A stretch of 64,000 bases of DNA from Gordionus sp. m RMFG-2023. Taxonomy: Eukaryota > Nematomorpha > Gordioida > Chordodea > Parachordodidae. Under the pieces are notes generated by a model. The model worked only from the letters and a program-made list of their open reading frames with translations. It did no database searches and was not told where the DNA came from. Positions 14,140 to 27,632 of the stretch are shown here, piece by piece. Where the stretch lies: positions 44,038,569 to 44,102,568 of the forward strand of contig NC_088776.1 in assembly GCF_954871325.1 (NCBI RefSeq). The letters run 5' to 3'. The stretch's first letter is position 1. Each line of letters starts with the position of its first letter. Position numbers and translations under genes: made by a program.

Positions 14140-15150
14140 AAATTTACAGATGAATAAGAATAGATTTATAGATAATATATCAATTAAAGAGCCGGGCTGG
14201 CCCGTCCAAATGGCAACCCCGCATTTCAAATATTAAAACGGGCGGGGGGTATTAACTAGTCGGATAGGGTAATTAGTAAATAAAAAAACCGCACATTTCA
14301 TACATAAAATTGCAAATCTCAGATATTGAATTTGATCAATATTTATTGAAATAACAATAGACTTACTTCTTTTTATTTTATTTTAAGAACTACCTAACTA
14401 AATAATCTTTAAAAAAAATATTAAAAAATTATATTCCATATTTTATAGAAAATTATAGACCCATCCAGAAATTTTGTAAAAATTTAATGGCGAGCGGGTT
14501 TTTAAATTTTGATATATTTTTCTTGAATTTCAAGTAATATTTTGATTAAATACTATTTGTTTGTATTGAACAAAATATTAAATCTATAAATAAAATAGTC
14601 AATTCACAAAAAAATTAAACAAGCAAGTTGTTTATACTATGATATAATTCCTATTACAAAAACACAATAGAGTAGTGGCGTAGACAAAGGGGTTGACCCC
14701 CCCCCCCATAACCTCCGAAATTTTTTTTTTATTGCGAATAATTTTATTTAAAAAACGGTAATAAAATAATATGTACGATATCAAAATAATATATATATTT
14801 AAAAAAAACCAAGCAATAATTTTCAATTTTAAATGAACATGGTTTAAATTAAAAATAATATGAACTAAATTATTAAATAATAAGTGGGGGGGGGGGGGGG
14901 GACTATAAAGATATATTATAAATAATAGTAGAGCCTAGAATGGAGAAAAAATATAATCTGCATATCTCGAATGATATTTTTTGAAAAACAAATTTAATAA
15001 TAGTTTTAAAAATTTTAATTTATTTTTTATAATTTCGATTAATTTGGTAAAGATAAACAGCAATCTTTAATTTTCTTTTGCCGGTTGAGTCTGAATTGTT
15101 GATTACACTTGAAACGCGAGATGATATTAAGAAAATTCAAGATTTTACTC
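14140..15150. other. Non-coding flank with transposon debris
   Basis: 14180-14260 has GC-arm words (GAGCCGGGCTGGCCC, ATGGCAACCCC). 14671-14707 reads TAGTGGCGTAGAC followed by an 11-C run, resembling a hAT end, and 14886-14901 is a 16-G run. The upstream DAPK exon was sought here and not found. Confidence 0.45.
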
Positions 15151-15153
15151 TAT

Positions 15154-17649
15154 GGTGATTCCACGTCATATCGACCAAAATAACGAGATTTTCGGCCGAA
15201 AAATGAATGAAACTTGGCATGTTAGTTATTTATGTTGTAAATGTTAATAAAATAAAATAATAAAGTGCTAGCTCAACCAGATCCAAAGATATACGCCTTC
15301 AAAGTCGAAAATCGCGAAGTGCGTGATTTCATTAAATCTTGTTATTTTAAAAAATACTTATGATAGAGTTACAAATTACATATCATTTTATAGCCCTTAA
15401 AATTTTACGTTGGAAAATATTTTAAAAAAATTAATAGTGTTTTCTTATTTCCGGTAAAAATAAAAAATTAACATTGTTAGGAAGGGATTTTTTTTGGGTG
15501 TTAATATTCACTATTACTACCTTTATATTAAACGATTTAATAAAAATCTCGATAGCCCTTTTTTGTTTTTTTATTTTTATAAATAAAAAAATGTAATATA
15601 GATGGCGTTTTATTAAAAATTTTTATAATATATAATTTTTAATAAAGATATGAATAGTATTATGATTAAAATTAAAAAACCAATTAAGTATAACCAAGAA
15701 TGATGTCCTGGTGCGATATGTAAGCAGGCAGCCCAAGATATTATTTTATTGACGCTATATTGTAAAATAAACATATTTTAAAATTTTATATTCAAACTAT
15801 TATAATTTTGCACTTATTAATAAAAATTCCTAAGGCCATAATTTGTAGATATATCCTTTCATTGTTGTGGATCTACTATCGTTATTATTTGAAAATAATG
15901 ATTTTATCAGCTTATTATAAATTTTTATTCCTATCATCTCTACCAATCAATCATCATATATTTCAAAACAAACATTTTTTACAACCAAATGAATTTATGA
16001 TAATTTGTGATTTTCTGAAAATTATGCATTTATAATCCAAGACGCTGTTCAAGGATTCCACTGGAATAATAATCAAGCCACTATCCTCCTATGATAGCAT
16101 ATTATAATAATAAGGGCAATATAGAAATCCTTAATTATATGGTAATATCAGAGTCACTTCAACATAATGTTATTGCAGTACATTTATACCAGACTAAAAT
16201 GATAAAATTTTTGACCAATAAATTAAAAACAAAGTATATTACTGCTCTGACGGATCAGCCTCGCAATATAAAAACAGAAAATTTTTTATAACTGAGTTAT
16301 CATAAATCAGATTTTGGTGTAGCAGCTGAATGGCATTTTTCAGCTACATCCCATGGAAATAGTCCATGTGATGGCCTTGGCGGAACATTAAAAAGATTAG
16401 CAGCACGTTCAAGCCTTCAGCGCATTTCTGGACACATTTTAACACCAGCTGATTTATATCAATTTGCAAAACAAAACATGCCATCAGTAAATTTTACATA
16501 TATAACCAACGAACAATACAATTTACAAGAGATTAAACTACGAGAAAGATTAATTTAGCTCGTCCCATTCCAGGAACTCGGGAAATACATACTGTATTTC
16601 CTACTTAAACAAAAATATATTCATATGCAGAGGACTTTCAAATTAACAATATCTCAAATGCCGATAATTTGTCTTTTGCCGATATTAAAGGATTCGTAAT
16701 ATGTATTTATGACGATTTTTGGTGGTTAGCGACAATACTAAAAAAGAATGAAATTAATAAGGAGATATATATTTCCTTTTTACATCTCCATGGACCATCA
16801 CCATCCTTCTTTTACCCCACAATTGCGGAAAAGATATGGTTACCCATTAATCAAATAATAACAGTAGTAGATCCTATTACAGTGACAAGACGTACCTACA
16901 AATTATCGTCTCAAGAAATTCTACTAATAAGCACAAAATGGGATAAGATTAAAACAAGAGGTATTTATTTTTATATTGTTTGTGTATAAAGTTTTAAAAT
17001 ATGTTTATTTTAAAATATAGCGTCCTAATATCATATCTGTATAGGCTCCCTGCTTACATATCGCCCCAGGACATCCTTCTTGGTTATACTCAATTGATTT
17101 TTTAATTTTAATCACAATACTATTCATATTTTTATTAAAAATTATATATTATAAAAAAATCCTATATAAAGCCATCTATATTGTTTTTTTATAAAAATAA
17201 TAAAAATTTAAATAAAATTGAAAAAACAAAAATGGCTATCGAGATTTTTCATTAAATCGTTTAATATAAAGTAAAGGTAATAAACATTTTTTAGTGAATA
17301 CAACACCCAAAAAAAATCCCTTCCTAACAATGTTAATTTTTTATTTTTACCAGAAATAAGAAAACACTTGAAATTTTTTAATTTTTTTTTATATTTTCCA
17401 ACGTTTTTAGGGGCTATAAAATGATATATAATTTGTAACTCTTAAGTATTTTTTAAAATAACAAGATTTAATGAAATCACGCAATTCGCGATTTTCGACT
17501 TTGAAGGCGTATAGCTTTGGATCTGGTTGAGCTAGCACTCTAAAATTTTGATTTTATTAACATTTACAACATAAATAACTAACATGCCAAGTTTCATTAA
17601 TTTTTGAGATGGTCGGCCGAATCGCTGGTCGATTTGTCATGGATCATTA
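15154..17649 (+). mobile_element. Decayed Sola-like element with about 640-bp inverted repeats
   Basis: The left repeat (15154-15793) and right repeat (about 16988-17649) are inverse copies. Both contain AGTATAACCAAGAA, GATGTCCTGG, GCGATATGTAAGCAGG, GGATTTTTTTT and ends GATTCCACGTC and (inverted) GATCCATGAC. The ends resemble the GGGCCATTCCACGTC end of the element at 39052-42664, and both encode the same transposase family. No clean target duplication is visible. The superfamily label is my inference from protein motifs and the 4-bp duplication of the sister element. Confidence 0.75.
16038..16988 (+). pseudogene. Transposase C-terminal half, several frame breaks
   Basis: In shifting plus-strand frames it encodes QDAVQGFHWNNNQAT (about 16040), AEWHFSATSHGNSPCDGLGG (about 16326-16385), LKRLAARSSLQR and ARPIPGT, each alignable to the transposase at 39784-41803. 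The tail at 16669-16988 (SFADIKGFVICIYDDFWWLA, then FLHLHGPSPSFFYP) is a C-terminal domain not visible in the sister copy. The N-terminal zinc-binding part is missing. Confidence 0.8.
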
Positions 17650-18479
17650 GATAATGATTTATCCGGATAGTATGATAAGTTACTTTGTGATGTCGATTTT
17701 TGGTATAAAAATCTTGACAGAATAGAGGACTCTTTATGACCAAAAAATGTATCAGGCCTTTTCCTGTAATTGCACTTTAGATCCCTGACTAATATCAAAA
17801 CTTTGTTTTTTTATTTTAGCTACCTTACCGATTAGTACTTTCACTAATAAAAGGTCTTTTTCAACTTTGAAAAGGTTAAAAACTATTTAAGAAATAGCAC
17901 TGGTGAAAACCGTTAAATGGATTAGCCAATTAAATATGTATAAGGAGATTATTCTAGATTAAATTTGATTTTAGATAATTAGCCAAATTTCAGAGAACGT
18001 AGATCTCTCTTTATATTCAAATCAAAAAATTGCAATATGATTATAATATGTTCCTAATCATAAAATTTTTGTATGCAAAACTTAATTATAATAAATTCTT
18101 AGTAATAATACTTATATATTTTCTATATTATACTATTTTTAATAAAAGTATTGCATTTAATAAGAATTATTTATATTATGATAATATAATCATTAGTATT
18201 AATTATAATTGTTAAATTATATTTTTTAAATAACTTATATTTTTTTAACAGAGTTATTTCATTAAATTTTTAATATATAATAATCTGTATAAAATTTATA
18301 CATTTTGAAATTTATTTTATTGTATATTAGCATTAAAATAAATACATAGTTAATAAAGGGATGTTATTTATACTAAAGTATTTTAATAATAAATAAAATT
18401 TATAATGAAATTCTCTGTAAAATTTTGTTATATGCAAAAATTAAATTAAAATAATTATTTTTCATAGAATAAGATATAT
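17650..18479. other. Intergenic, nothing supported
   Basis: AT-rich sequence with a low-complexity frame at 18030-18215 rich in I, L, Y and N. No motif, repeat or RNA gene recognised. Confidence 0.5.
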
Positions 18480-18487
18480 TGAGTGAT

Positions 18488-19723
18488 TATACCTAAAACG
18501 AATTATTTGTTATTCGATATTCGACTCGATTCGATTCGTATTTTACAAATACGAATCAATTATTCGATTCGAAAGTACGAATTCGAATAAGGAAACTATA
18601 TTATTCGTTGAATAATTTTTTTTCTATTATTCGATCGAATTATTCGAGATTATTCGACTAAAATAATTTATAGTATATTAATAAATGTTGAAAAATAATT
18701 ATATATATATATTAGATAATTAGGAATTACTTGAAATTATTCTTATTTAATAAAATTTCCTAGTGGAATATTGAAGAAGCATTTTATATTTTAAAAATTT
18801 TAAATAACTTCATAATCCAAAACAACTTCAGAAAATTCTTTTATGGATGAAGGTATTTATTTTATGGAATTAATAACACATACACAATTATAATAAACTA
18901 GTAGCTATCCCGTCAAGAATGACGGGCGATGCAGATATTTCTCCTTCGTTTGATGATGGAGAAATCATAAATTTTACTTTTTGCCTAAATTTTTACCACT
19001 TTATTTGTAAAATATTGCTAGATATGAGTTTTGTATTTTTAGATTGCATAGCTTTTTGACAATCTATTATTCCCTACAATTATTTGCACTCAAATATAAG
19101 CTACTAATAATTTATTAACATTTTTAAAATAATGTTGGGGGTAATTTAGAAATTTTATGAACATATTAAAACCTATAAATCCAAATCATTTTTGTAAAAA
19201 ATATTTTATAAGTAAATCTTTATAAAATTTAATATAAGTACATGTACATGTAATAGTATTTTTTAAACTTATATTAAAATTCACTAAAATATGTATTATC
19301 ATTTTGCGATAAATTTTTTAAAAGAACTCCGAAGTATAGTTAAAAACTTTGTGTTTGAAGAATTAGTTGTTGTCAGTCATGTCATATACATGATATAAAT
19401 ATTATATTTATTTTTCTACATTATATATAAATATACTATGTATGTATGCTTCTATTTTATCTTACTAATAAAATTTGTTTGTCTTTTATCCATAGTTAAA
19501 TTTTACAAAATAAATTTTATAATCGATCTTTTTAAATTTATTGTTAAAAAAGATTTTCGAATCGAATCGAATATTCGACGAATCAAATCGAATAATCATT
19601 TTATTATTCGTACGAATACGAATAATGAATTATTCGATTTAAACGAATACGAATAATTCTATTATTCAATTCAAAAATTCGAATCGAATACGAATAATGC
19701 AATTATTCGATTCGTATTTTTTA
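18488..19723. mobile_element. ATTCG-rich terminal-repeat element, TSD TGAGTGAT
   Basis: Both ends are packed with ATTCG/CGAAT words: 18500-18660 on the left, 19555-19720 on the right, in inverse arrangement. The octamer TGAGTGAT flanks exactly at 18480-18487 and 19724-19731, the size used by hAT elements. The ends are TATACCTAAAACGAATTATT and, inverted, TAAAAAATACGAATCG. The interior is AT-rich and non-coding, apart from a stray hairpin CCCGTCAAGAATGACGGG at 18919-18936. Confidence 0.7.
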
Positions 19724-19999
19724 TGAGTGATCATAAATGGGAGGTTTGAGGGGAGATTTTGATTCTTTCTACACCGAATGGATTGAATTAATTTACAATT
19801 AAACATTACATTGATAAAATTTTTAGAATAATGCTTTCAGTCGCTATTAATCATAAATTTGGCCAAAATTTTGTTATTAATATTTTTTCATTTATGCTGG
19901 CTACTTAAGTGGTTAGAGACTAATAAAGCACAAAATATTGGTAAATTTTAGAATTAATATTTCCTATTGTTCAGCCAATTTTAACAAAAATGATATAAA

Positions 20000-20121
20000 G
20001 ATAACTACTAAAAAATTAATATTTAACCCGGCCGAAGGCCGGAGGAAAGGTAATTTGGGGGCGAAGCCCTCAAAAAAATTTTTTAAAACCCCCCTATAGA
20101 TAAATCCTGGCTACGCCACTG
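20000..20121 (-). mobile_element. Solo hAT end related to the 9034-10778 element
   Basis: Read on the minus strand from 20121, it starts CAGTGGCGTAGCCAGGATTT, then a G run, GGGCTTCGCCCCC and CCGGCCTTCGGCCGGG, the same order as at 9034-9145. The opposite end is not seen; the copy is truncated. Confidence 0.75.
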
Positions 20122-22006
20122 CAATAGAAATATTATGCACAATTGATATACAAAATAGTTGCTATAGAAATAAAAAGTCATAGAGTATCGGACGGTTCCG
20201 GAAATTTATGCAAAAATTTTTAGAGGGCCGAAACGGACCATGAAACAAAGTTATGATTGTATATAATAAAAATTTTCCTTTTACCCAGGATTTTGAAAAA
20301 GAAAAAAATTGGTAATTATTATATTCTTATCAATCAAAGGTCAGATATCCTTTTTTTTAAATAGACAATTTCAATTCCTTTATAAATATATAAACTAACA
20401 ACAAATCAAATAATAATTAATTTTATAATCAATGGTTAAAAAAACGTCTTTAAAAATAAATAAATTAGTGACACGATTGTTTAAAATAAAAAGCTAACAT
20501 TAAAATAGAACCGGATAATTACATAGTATAATTTTTGACAATTCCTTGATGATAGATAAAAGGTCAACGAAATATAAATATTATAAGCGGCATGTGCGAT
20601 CAAGGTTTTAAAAATGTCATAATAATTTGATTTATATATTTTTTAAAAAATACATTATTTAATTATGTGTTAAATTGTTTATTTTTTTATTAGGAAAATC
20701 TAAAAAACCTCGTAATCGAATATTATTATTTCGAATTCATCGAATTATGAACAATGTATTATTCGATTTCATTTGAGGAATACTAAGCGGTATTAGAAAA
20801 TACGCCATGAGTTTTAAATTTGCTTCAATTTTAAAATTGGATATCATGTTTGTTGCAAAAAGTTTGGATATAAAACGAATAATCAAATAAAGTACCTACA
20901 TATATGGTATAACTAAAATAACTATAGTTGTGTAATGGTTTCATTTTATAGCCGTCCGAAAAAAGTTAAACCGAGATTTTAGCCGAAAATTATAATATCC
21001 AACTCGAGATTTTATTTGAAAAGATGGACCAACCTTGCGAAGCGGGAGAAGATATTAGCTCGAAGCTTAATGCGCCTCTAATATTTTAGGCGTAGATTGA
21101 GCCCAATTAGCAGGTTACCCTAACTTTATTGATAACATTCTCAGGAAATCATATAAGTCTGAGGAAGCTGGGTAATATATTGAAAACTATGATTTAAAAA
21201 TCCGCAATTTTTAAGTAGTTTGGAAGAGTGAGAAGGTTATAAAGGGGAATGTCGTATAAGTGTTATACTGTTATACCTAAATATGTATTATAATATATAA
21301 ATAATTATGAGATTTTAAACAAGATAGTACACTGATAAGAACTTGAGACGGGTCACTGGATTGTATCATCCATAGTTATAAAATACAAAAATTTTACCTG
21401 AACGTGTTATATTTCATAATATAGTTAAATATGAAAATTTTATTTTCAATATAATCCGAGAAAAATAATTTGTATAATAACCAATCATAAATATATTTTA
21501 AAAAAAAAATTTTTTAAATTGAAATTTTTACTTTTATTAAAATATCATAAAATAAAATTATTTATATTAAAAGTTTATAAACTTATTTTAAAAATGAAAT
21601 TTTTAAAAATTTAAATTTTTACTTTTATTAAAAAATCATAAAATAAAATTTTATAAAAATCAATCTGTATAAATAAAATTTTATCAAATGCCTCCCATAT
21701 GAATAAACAAATCCGTAATAGCTAAAATATTATTTTTTCATTGCAGTTTAAACATTAAGGTGTTACTTTAAAAATTTGCATTGTTAAAATAGGATATTTT
21801 TTAAAGATATCGATTTCCATTCTAAATTATTTTTAATGGTTATCATTTTTATTATCCTTTCAAATCTTAATTTGAAAATAATGAGAGGTCTAGACACAAT
21901 ATAGAAAAAATAGTGTTTTTACCAACCACGAAAAATATTTATTGGATTTTTTTATTGCCTTATTAATTATTATAAGGTTGATTGCTTAGATTGGAGCCCT
22001 TCCTAC
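20122..22006. other. Intergenic, nothing supported
   Basis: AT-rich. 21035-21075 shares GATATTAGCTYRAAGC wording with about 10960. No gene or complete element recognised. Confidence 0.45.
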
Positions 22007-22350
22007 TAGAGATTTGCAAATCAAGGCCCGGCCCATTATTTAAAAAAAAAATTTCGGTTCGGGCCTAATATTTTTTAAAAAATTTCGGGCTAGGTCGGGC
22101 TTAAATTTTAAATATGATATAACATTTTATCAAATAAATAAATATATTTTAAAATTCTTGCAAGAAACAAGGCGATAATATTTTTTATTTGTAGAATATT
22201 TTTTTTCGGGCAGGGCTAGGCGGACAAATAATTCTTATTTGGGGTCGGGCTTTTTGGTAAGAATAAAAAAATTTGGGATCGGGCTTGCCAATCTTTTTTT
22301 AAAAAAATCGGGTCGGTCCTGGCTTGAAAAATTAGGCCCGATGAGCACTA
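22007..22350. mobile_element. GC-arm hAT MITE
   Basis: It begins TAGAGATTTGCAAATCAAGG and ends GGCCCGATGAGCACTA. Flanking octamers are CTTCCTAC (21999-22006) and CTTTCTAC (22351-22358), one mismatch. The inner arms carry GGCCCGGCCC, TTCGGGCTAGGTCGGGC and GGTCGGTCCTGGC. Non-coding. Confidence 0.8.
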
Positions 22351-22358
22351 CTTTCTAC

Positions 22359-25300
22359 TCAACATTATTAAAATCTAATTATCTTTAAAAATTGATTGAT
22401 AATTTGGGTTTATGTGTAAATCAAATTTTAAATACAAATATTAATTATATTTAACATGTTTATTTATAGCGATTGTAAATTTGCTTTATCTAAATTAATA
22501 CCTTATATCTTTCGAAACTTAAAAGTTAAGGATCCATTTTCTCATATTTAACTTTCAAAAAAAGCAATAAAAGAACTCAAATAATCACGCAAAGACGCAA
22601 AAAAGACATTAATAGGGGGCTTTCCCATAAAAATGGGAAAGTCCGATTAAGAAAGGAGAGAAAAGTATGAAAGCTAATGAAAAGGTCGGTCTAAAGAAAA
22701 AACGGCCAATAAAATGAGGAAACCCTAATCACGTGAAATTTATTGTAAATACTCGTAGAAATAGGGGAAACTCCATTTTATGATTACATTTCTGTTAATT
22801 AAATATTTTATTTGAATTAATTTAGACTTATATTTTCATAAATTAATAAAAGGCAGGAAGTAAAAATCATGTTTGATTGGCCTAATATGCCAAGTAGAAA
22901 TTGCAGCATCAGCTAAATTAATTATATATTTTTTTATAAGTGGATTTAGCCATTTAGCGTCCACTGCATGCCTTTTATTACATGGTCCGATAAGAAAAAA
23001 TATTGCCTAAGCCTCGATATTTGGTTAATAAATGTCCAAAACTGTCTGTCATCCATAAGTAAAATCTACATGCTTGCGTAATATTTTTCTGGATAAAATA
23101 TTGAGTTAGTCGTTCAATAGAATAGGGAAATTTGCTATTCAAAATATGGAAATCGTTATTTATGATATTTTTTAAATATTTAATTTATCTTATTTATTTT
23201 TTTTGTAATTAATGACCTGCAATATCGTTTTCTTGTTTTTCCTAATCTTTCTTTTTATTTAACATTTTTTGTATAATTTTAATATGTCACCTTTTAAAAT
23301 TTGATTAATGTTAAATACTGCTAAGTCAACCTATAGCAATTTTCTAAAAAAAATACCTAATTTGCTAAACAATAATCAATTATTTCTAAAATGCAATAAA
23401 ATTCATTTTATTTAAAATGGTGAAATCATGCGGCTATTTTTTTAAAAAAATACCCGGGCTGGGCCGTATATTTCAAAACCCAATATTTTAAATCGCCATT
23501 AATAGCTATAAAAATTAAGAATATATGTAATATATTTTTAAAAATTAGGAGCGAGCAGGGTCTGAAAATATAAAACCCGAGCCGGGACGAAAATTTTTTT
23601 CAAAAACAAATCCGGGCCGGTTCGTGCAAATGGTACCGCTGCAGGTCTCTGATATCATCATCTGCCAAGGCGGGTTTTGAGGCATGCTTCCAGTAATTTT
23701 TTATTTCCGATTAAGATTTTATCCAAAATAATATACGCCTGAAAATTTTGCTCATAGATGTTAGAAAGGTTTAGATCTCCATTGCCAAATCTCGAGCTTA
23801 CATAATATTATTTTACAGAGTTGGTAAATACAAAAATGTGGTATCTGTATCTAGATCTTATTTTATAGGTATTTGTATCTAATTTTAACGTTTTTAAATT
23901 TTATTTTACGTGTTTTTTGTATTAAAAATAATAATATTTTAATTAAATTCATTTAATAAATATGTCCGAGTTCATTTCATTAAAAAAATAAACCAGAAAT
24001 ATTTTATTTTACGCAATGGATGGCCAAATTTTATTTCAAGCAATGGATGGGAACCTGATAAATTTTATAAATATAATTTGTTTTATTTATAATGTTCAAA
24101 TAAATATATATCATAATTTTAATATCAATATTTCTAGATAATCTCTGAAAAGAAATCAAATAATTTAATATTATATTTTATTTATTTTGAATAATTTTTT
24201 TTTATTTAAAATGAATATCGGGATAAATAACAAGCACTCTGCCTTCAAGGTATTTACAGATAAACGGGAGTGGCTTATGATAAAATATTTTAGAATGTTT
24301 TATTATTAAACAATTATTTAATCATTATTTTATTATATATTTTGCATATAGATGTGAAACAGCTCAATTAATTTTTTTAGCTCAATTTAAATTTGAATTT
24401 TAACAATATTCCTAAATTATGGATTATGCACTCCTTACATAAGTATAATAAAAATTGTATCATTTAAAAGTATATATTAATTCTTTTATTTTGGCTAAAA
24501 TCTTAATCGGGCCATTTTTCAACATATTTTTGGAAATTAAAAAAATTTACGGTCAAAAATTTTAATGGAATCATTTATTCCTAAATATAAAAGAGGCCTA
24601 AATGTTATAGATTCTTATTTTTTTCTTATATTCATTTATCATAATTGTAATGAAAGGTTTTTATATACAAAGGATAATAATAATAAAAAGTTGACCTTTA
24701 ATTATAGTAGTTTCGAATTTGATGATCTTGATTGAGTATTGTTAATTCATCAATGTATCATAAATAAAATAAATATTATGAACGTGAAAATAAAACATTT
24801 TTTAAAAAAAAATTTAAAAAGTTTTAAAAAAAGTGAAAGGTCTAAAAAAAATACTAGTTATAAAATATGAAACTAAGAAGAAAAAAATGTTTTAAAAAAA
24901 GGAAGATTATAAAGAAATTATACAAAGATAATAAAAGAAGGAAAAAAATGTTTGAATTAGAAATGACAAAAAAATAAAAAATGATATAAGAAAATACGAT
25001 TATAGGACATAAATAAGAACATTAAGATAAAAGGCTAAAATAAATTAGAGAAAAGCTATTAAAAATAGGTCATAGAAATAAAAGTAAATTAAAGAGAAAA
25101 AAAATCACAAAAAAAGCAAGGTTAAAAAAAGGGGGAAAGAATAATTAGAAAAGATTAAGAATTAAAGAAAGATGACAGGAAAGAAATAAAAATTGGTTAC
25201 GAAATTGGTTACATCTATGACAAAAAAGGGGAATAGATTGATCAAAAATGAATGAAATAATAATGAAAACTAAATTTTACGGTTAATGTTAGTACAACCA

Positions 25301-26118
25301 AATGCAGTGTTGAACGAATTGCTATTTTATTTTTTATTATTTAGATCGCGACTGCCACATTTGGTTTCACTATATATTTTAAAAATCGTAATTTTCATAA
25401 GGTCATTTCCAAACAGAACTGTCATGCCCCTATCTTCACCTTCTGTGAGATCCGCCAAGTTCTATTCATCATTTGGATTTTGGGAGCCGGGTCAGGCCGG
25501 AGTTAGGGCGGGGCCTGCAGGTCTCTGATATATTTTAATAAAATAATTACAATTTTATAAATTATTTTAGAATTTTTAAAAAAATTGTTATGATATTTGA
25601 ATATTAGGAACAAAATGGATTCTCCCTAGCAAAAATCCTGCAAGCGCCTATAGATTTGGATTTTGATAAAAAATCCCAATTGTGCAAATACATTTTCAAT
25701 TGGATTTAAATATAAGACATGTGAAAAATACAATATCAATATATTGTCTGGATTTAAATAGAGCTATAGGTTTTCTCCTTCAAAAATTTGTCAGTTTTCG
25801 CAAATATCATTTTAAGGTAGTAGTAAACAAATTCCCTAAGCCCCTCACCTCCCCCCCCTACCCCCAAAATGTATACAATATGTCACAATAAACAAGTATA
25901 ATTTAAAAGAAAAATGAGTAAATGTTAATATCAAAATAAATGACTATAATTCAAAATTTTCAGAAAAAAACATTTTAATTTTAAAAAAATGTAACACTGC
26001 TTAAGTCGTGCAATATAATGCCCTCCCCCCTAAAAAAATTCTGGCTATACCTTTTGGTTAAAAAGAGAATCATTAAGCGTAGGTAGAGAAAATTCAGAAT
26101 CAAATATCAAAGTTAGTA
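22359..26118. other. Long gene-free stretch with MITE scraps
   Basis: No supported gene. It holds a hairpin CTTTCCCATAAAAATGGGAA at 22620-22641; fragments of the TAGTGTTG MITE family at about 23000-23115 and 23728-23815; a GC-arm MITE remnant at about 23440-23652 ending GCAGGTCTCTG; a scrap of the same end at 25485-25530; and a purine-rich strand at 24780-25270. The open frames at 25286-25528 and 25682-25891 have no recognisable content. Confidence 0.5.
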
Positions 26119-27414
26119 GGGGAGACCGGGGTAAAACGATAGGCATTTTGCATATTTATCAAAAAAAATTTAAACAAAAGTCAAACACAACAAATTATAG
26201 TTCAATGTATAGCCCCATCCCTTATCTACTAGATAAAAAAAAGAGTAGCCCTCTACCTATAATATTTTAGGAGTTATGATTAGTTATGTCAAACTACTCA
26301 TTTTCGCCATTTACCCTGTACCCAGGGTAAAATGGATAAGCATTGGGGTAAAGTGGTTAAAATAATATTTGACATATATTTATCGTTTTATTTAACAAAT
26401 ATTACAAATTTAAGATATATTTATGATTTTTATTTACAAACTAATCAATACAATAAGGACATGTAAAGTAGTTATCATAATTAGCACATTTAGAATGCGC
26501 CCATTCAAGGCACATTGTACATTTTAACCATTCATCTATTTTTGTAGTTTTTATTGCAAATGACACATAAACAACTTTTTTGATATCTTTTTTTTTCTCT
26601 GAATAAATAATTTCAAATTTCAATATTAATTTGGTAGCTTTATTAGTAATGCTCAATTGAAATATATAATATATTTATTAATTAATACTCAATTCAAATA
26701 CAAACAATATAATTTAATTATGTCTAGGCGTTAATCCCATAAATGACCAATCTAGATTCTTCTTAATTTGTAATTATTTGTTTATGATCTGAACTTTAAA
26801 TACCATTTTTATATCTTCTTCTCAATGTTGTATCAGGTATTTTATATTTTAGCAGACAAATTCAATAAAGTGTTATTGTTATTTTATATTTTATGGCTTC
26901 ATCTATTATACTTACATCTCTGAATGTTGTTTTTCATTTATAATTTCTCATTATTTGATTGATACAATAAAAATTATAATAAATGAATGAAAGAAAAATT
27001 TAATGTGAATAATTATATATTTTAACCGTTTTACCCATAACAGCTTTACCCCAAGGTGACATATATTATAAATATCGTTATTGCGTGACTTCTAATATAG
27101 CTATAGATGTCAGATAAATTTTATTTTATAGCTAATACATTAATGAACATGTGTGCCAAATTTTGAATCCTGAGGATATGTATATTTTACTAAAAGCAAA
27201 ATATACTAGAGAATGATTTTTATATTTTTTGGGTAAAAACAATTTTTTGACAAAATATATAAAACCAGGTAAGTTTTTTAAAAGATGAACATAGGTAAGA
27301 AATTAGATATAAAAATACATTTTCACACCAAATTTAAAATCATTGTGCTCAAGGTTTAAAAAGTTATTCGCGTTAACATTGTTACCCCGTCAATCGCTTT
27401 ACCCCTGTCTCCCC
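26119..27414 (-). mobile_element. pogo-like Tc1/mariner element, internally deleted
   Basis: Terminal repeats are GGGGAGACCGGGGTAAAACG and, inverted, GGGGAGACAGGGGTAAAGCG, flanked by TA on both sides (26117-26118 and 27415-27416), the Tc1/mariner target. The only coding trace is the transposase tail on the minus strand. At 1.3 kb it lacks the helix-turn-helix and DDE core, so it is a non-autonomous derivative. Confidence 0.8.
26441..26656 (-). pseudogene. C-terminal PHD-like tail of pogo-type transposase
   Basis: The frame ends EWLKCTMCLEWAHSKCANYD then YFTCPYCID. The spacing C-x2-C-x4-W-H-x3-C with a final C-P-Y-C is the zinc-binding tail common at the C-terminus of invertebrate pogo/Tigger-like transposases. 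Upstream code is lost. Confidence 0.75.
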
Positions 27415-27447
27415 TAAAATTGCTAGTTGGTTTGTCTATGTTTCATA

Positions 27448-27632
27448 CAGTGTTGTTAAACTGTTCTTGAGCCGAAAAAATATTTCCCAAGCCTCGAGAT
27501 TTCGCTAATAGATGTCCAAATCTTTGTGCCATCTTTGAGCAAAATATTCAATTTGAATAATATTTTTCTATATAAAATATTGAGTTAGCTGCTTTTAAAA
27601 AGTGGCTCAAAACGATCAATTTAACAACACTA
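27448..27632. mobile_element. TAGTGTTG-family hAT MITE
   Basis: 185 bp from CAGTGTTGTTAAACTG to AACAACACTA, flanked by exact GTTTCATA duplications (27440-27447 and 27633-27640). The interior shares CCTCGAGATTTCGCTAATAG with the copies at 23000 and 49092. Confidence 0.88.
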
